Of a stretch of DNA of 15,048 nt, positions 13,600-15,048 are shown in pieces. The DNA lies in the NCBI GenBank assembly GCA_003669575.1, contig QWOR01000299.1, positions 1 through 15,048 of the forward strand, given 5' to 3'. The stretch's first letter is position 1. Each line of letters opens with the position of its first letter. The DNA comes from Planctomycetota bacterium. Its GTDB lineage: Bacteria; Planctomycetota; Planctomycetia; Planctomycetales; Planctomycetaceae. The notes under the pieces were generated by a model. It did not search any database, was not told the origin of the DNA, and was given only the letters and a program-made list of their open reading frames with translations. Both the position numbers and the translations under genes were made by a program.

Positions 13600-15048
13600 A
13601 TGACTCGTCAGACAACTCCCAGTGCCAGTTCATCGGTGGAGACCTTAGCGGGAATGCACTTGCCGCAAACGGGTCGGCGGGAGTTTATGGACTGGGTCGG
13701 ACGCGGGATCGTCGGGGCGGCGCTGGCAACGCTCCTGGGACAGGACTTCGCGCGGGCGGCGGGGACTCCGGCGGAGGCGTCGGCCCCTTGGCCGCATCAT
13801 CCGCCGAAAGCCAAGCGGGCGATCCATATCAATCTGTTTGGCGGGCTGAGTCAGGTCGACACCTTTGACTACAAACCCGAACTCGCGAAGTACCACGGCA
13901 AGAAGTACGGTGGGATTGAGGCTGCGGATGTGTTCTTCGGGCAGATTGGGCTGCTGAGAAAGAATGATTGGGAATTCAAACAGCGCGGGCAGTCGGGGCT
14001 GTGGGTGTCGGATCTCTTTCCGCATCTGGCGGGGGTGGCTGACGAGCTGAGTGTGATTCGCTCGATGTATGCGGAGACCTCGAACCATACCCCCGCGACC
14101 TTTCAGGAGAACAGCGGGTTCCGGTTGAACGGATTTCCAACGGCAGGAGCGTGGCTGTCGTATGGCATGGGGGCCGAGACCGAGGACCTGCCAGCCTATG
14201 TGGTGATTCCCGACACGCGCGGCTTACCCGCGGGTGGATCGATCAACTGGACCAACGGATTTCTTCCCGCCCGGCATCAGGGCGTCATTCTCCGCAGCCA
14301 GGGAAAGGCTGTCGATGACCTGGTTCCGGCCCGCCCTGTGGCTGCAGGAACCGATGTCGCCTCGCGCGAGCTGCTCGACCGGCTGAACCGTCAGCACCTC
14401 GAACGCCACGGAGCCGAGGATGCGTTCTCTGCCCGTATCCGCAGCTATGAACTCGCCGCCCGCATGCAGCTGGCTGTCCCCGAGGTGACCAACCTGGATG
14501 GGGAGACAGCTGCGACGCATCAGATGTATGGCCTCGATCAGGACCAGACGCGCGACTTCGGGCGCGGGTGTCTGCTGGCTCGACGGTTACTGGAGAAGGG
14601 GGTGCGGTTCGTGCAGCTCTACTCTGGAGGGGCATTCGGATCGCCACGGATTAACTGGGACGGGCACGAGGATATGGTCAAGAACCACGGTCAGGAGGCA
14701 GGCCGGATTGACCTTCCCGTCGCGGGACTGCTGCGAGACCTGCGTCAGCGCGGGATGCTCGATGACACGCTCATACTCTTCACGAGCGAGTTTGGTCGGA
14801 CCCCGTTTACACAGTCCGGCTCCGATGTCCTCGGAATTGGTCGCGACCATAACCAGTATGGCTTCACCGTCTGGCTGGCGGGGGCGGGCCTCAAGCACGG
14901 CGTCGCGTACGGCAGCACCGACGACATCGGCTGGAAAGCGGTCGAGAACCGAACCCATTGGCACGACTTCCACGCGACTGTGCTGCACCTGCTCGGGATC
15001 GATCACACGAAACTGACGTACTATCACAACGGAATCCAGCGCCGACTG
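13600..15048 (+). CDS. DUF1501 family exported protein, C-terminal end outside window
   Basis: A secreted protein of the DUF1501 family, related to the alkaline phosphatase/sulfatase fold and greatly expanded in planctomycetes. It starts with a twin-arginine signal (GRREFMDW, residues 25-32) and a hydrophobic stretch to about residue 54. Family landmarks follow in order: HINLFGGLSQVDTFD (76-90, putative metal Asp D87), SNHTPATFQENSG (161-173), TSEFGRTPF (395-403), GRDHN (414-418) and WHDFHATVLHLLGID (454-468). The final visible motif, LTYYHNG, is normally close to the C-terminus, so only a short tail is missing. An in-frame TGA at 13594-13596 excludes a longer N-terminus. Such genes often pair with DUF1549/DUF1553 cytochrome-like genes in putative polysaccharide or sulfated-glycan use; no partner is visible upstream. 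Substrate unknown. Confidence 0.95.
   Translation, partial: MTRQTTPSASSSVETLAGMHLPQTGRREFMDWVGRGIVGAALATLLGQDFARAAGTPAEASAPWPHHPPKAKRAIHINLFGGLSQVDTFDYKPELAKYHGKKYGGIEAADVFFGQIGLLRKNDWEFKQRGQSGLWVSDLFPHLAGVADELSVIRSMYAETSNHTPATFQENSGFRLNGFPTAGAWLSYGMGAETEDLPAYVVIPDTRGLPAGGSINWTNGFLPARHQGVILRSQGKAVDDLVPARPVAAGTDVASRELLDRLNRQHLERHGAEDAFSARIRSYELAARMQLAVPEVTNLDGETAATHQMYGLDQDQTRDFGRGCLLARRLLEKGVRFVQLYSGGAFGSPRINWDGHEDMVKNHGQEAGRIDLPVAGLLRDLRQRGMLDDTLILFTSEFGRTPFTQSGSDVLGIGRDHNQYGFTVWLAGAGLKHGVAYGSTDDIGWKAVENRTHWHDFHATVLHLLGIDHTKLTYYHNGIQRRL

Noticed and set aside
13215..13868. 217-codon plus-strand frame overlapping the DUF1501 start
   Set aside because: It overlaps both the lipoprotein and the DUF1501 signal region in other frames and has Gly/Arg-rich, protein-unlike content.

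Overview
The window looks like a chromosomal segment of a planctomycete (Planctomycetota). The evidence is a Tat-exported DUF1501 protein, a family strongly expanded in that phylum; long proteins joining zinc ribbons, a membrane helix and helical repeats; weak or absent Shine-Dalgarno sites on most genes; and short dispersed repeats of a kind I associate with planctomycete intergenic DNA. Base composition is moderately GC-rich. No tRNA, rRNA, CRISPR array, transposase or phage gene was seen.

Layout. The left edge holds the N-terminal 248 residues of a Php-like phosphotriesterase-family hydrolase (minus strand), divergent from a short-chain dehydrogenase (plus). Three minus-strand transcription blocks follow, read from right to left. 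The first is ileS plus a four-helix membrane protein with leucine-rich repeats, 44 bp apart. The second is an 844-residue zinc ribbon/TM/TPR-like protein with its own candidate promoter. The third is a 156-residue membrane-anchored protein. Divergent from ileS, across a region with a 12-G run and a large imperfect palindrome, lies a plus-strand P-loop ATPase with two membrane helices inserted between Walker A and Walker B; it ends in a clear hairpin terminator. After that come a minus-strand lipoprotein and, divergent from it, the DUF1501 protein, which runs off the right edge.

How the genes relate. Apart from the probable ileS-LRR unit there is no evident shared pathway; most genes look like independent housekeeping or phylum-specific genes.

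The most interesting signals are in and next to ileS. (1) The class I signature is Gly-Val-His-His instead of His-x-Gly-His, a swap linked to very high mupirocin resistance in some type 2 IleRS enzymes. (2) Four related CCTAG-rich repeat segments lie inside the ileS coding sequence, all in frame, giving extra peptides in surface-loop positions. They appear to be halves of a palindromic element, once adjacent and once split around genuine synthetase sequence. (3) The membrane-interrupted ATPase blends KAP-like and ExeA-like features.
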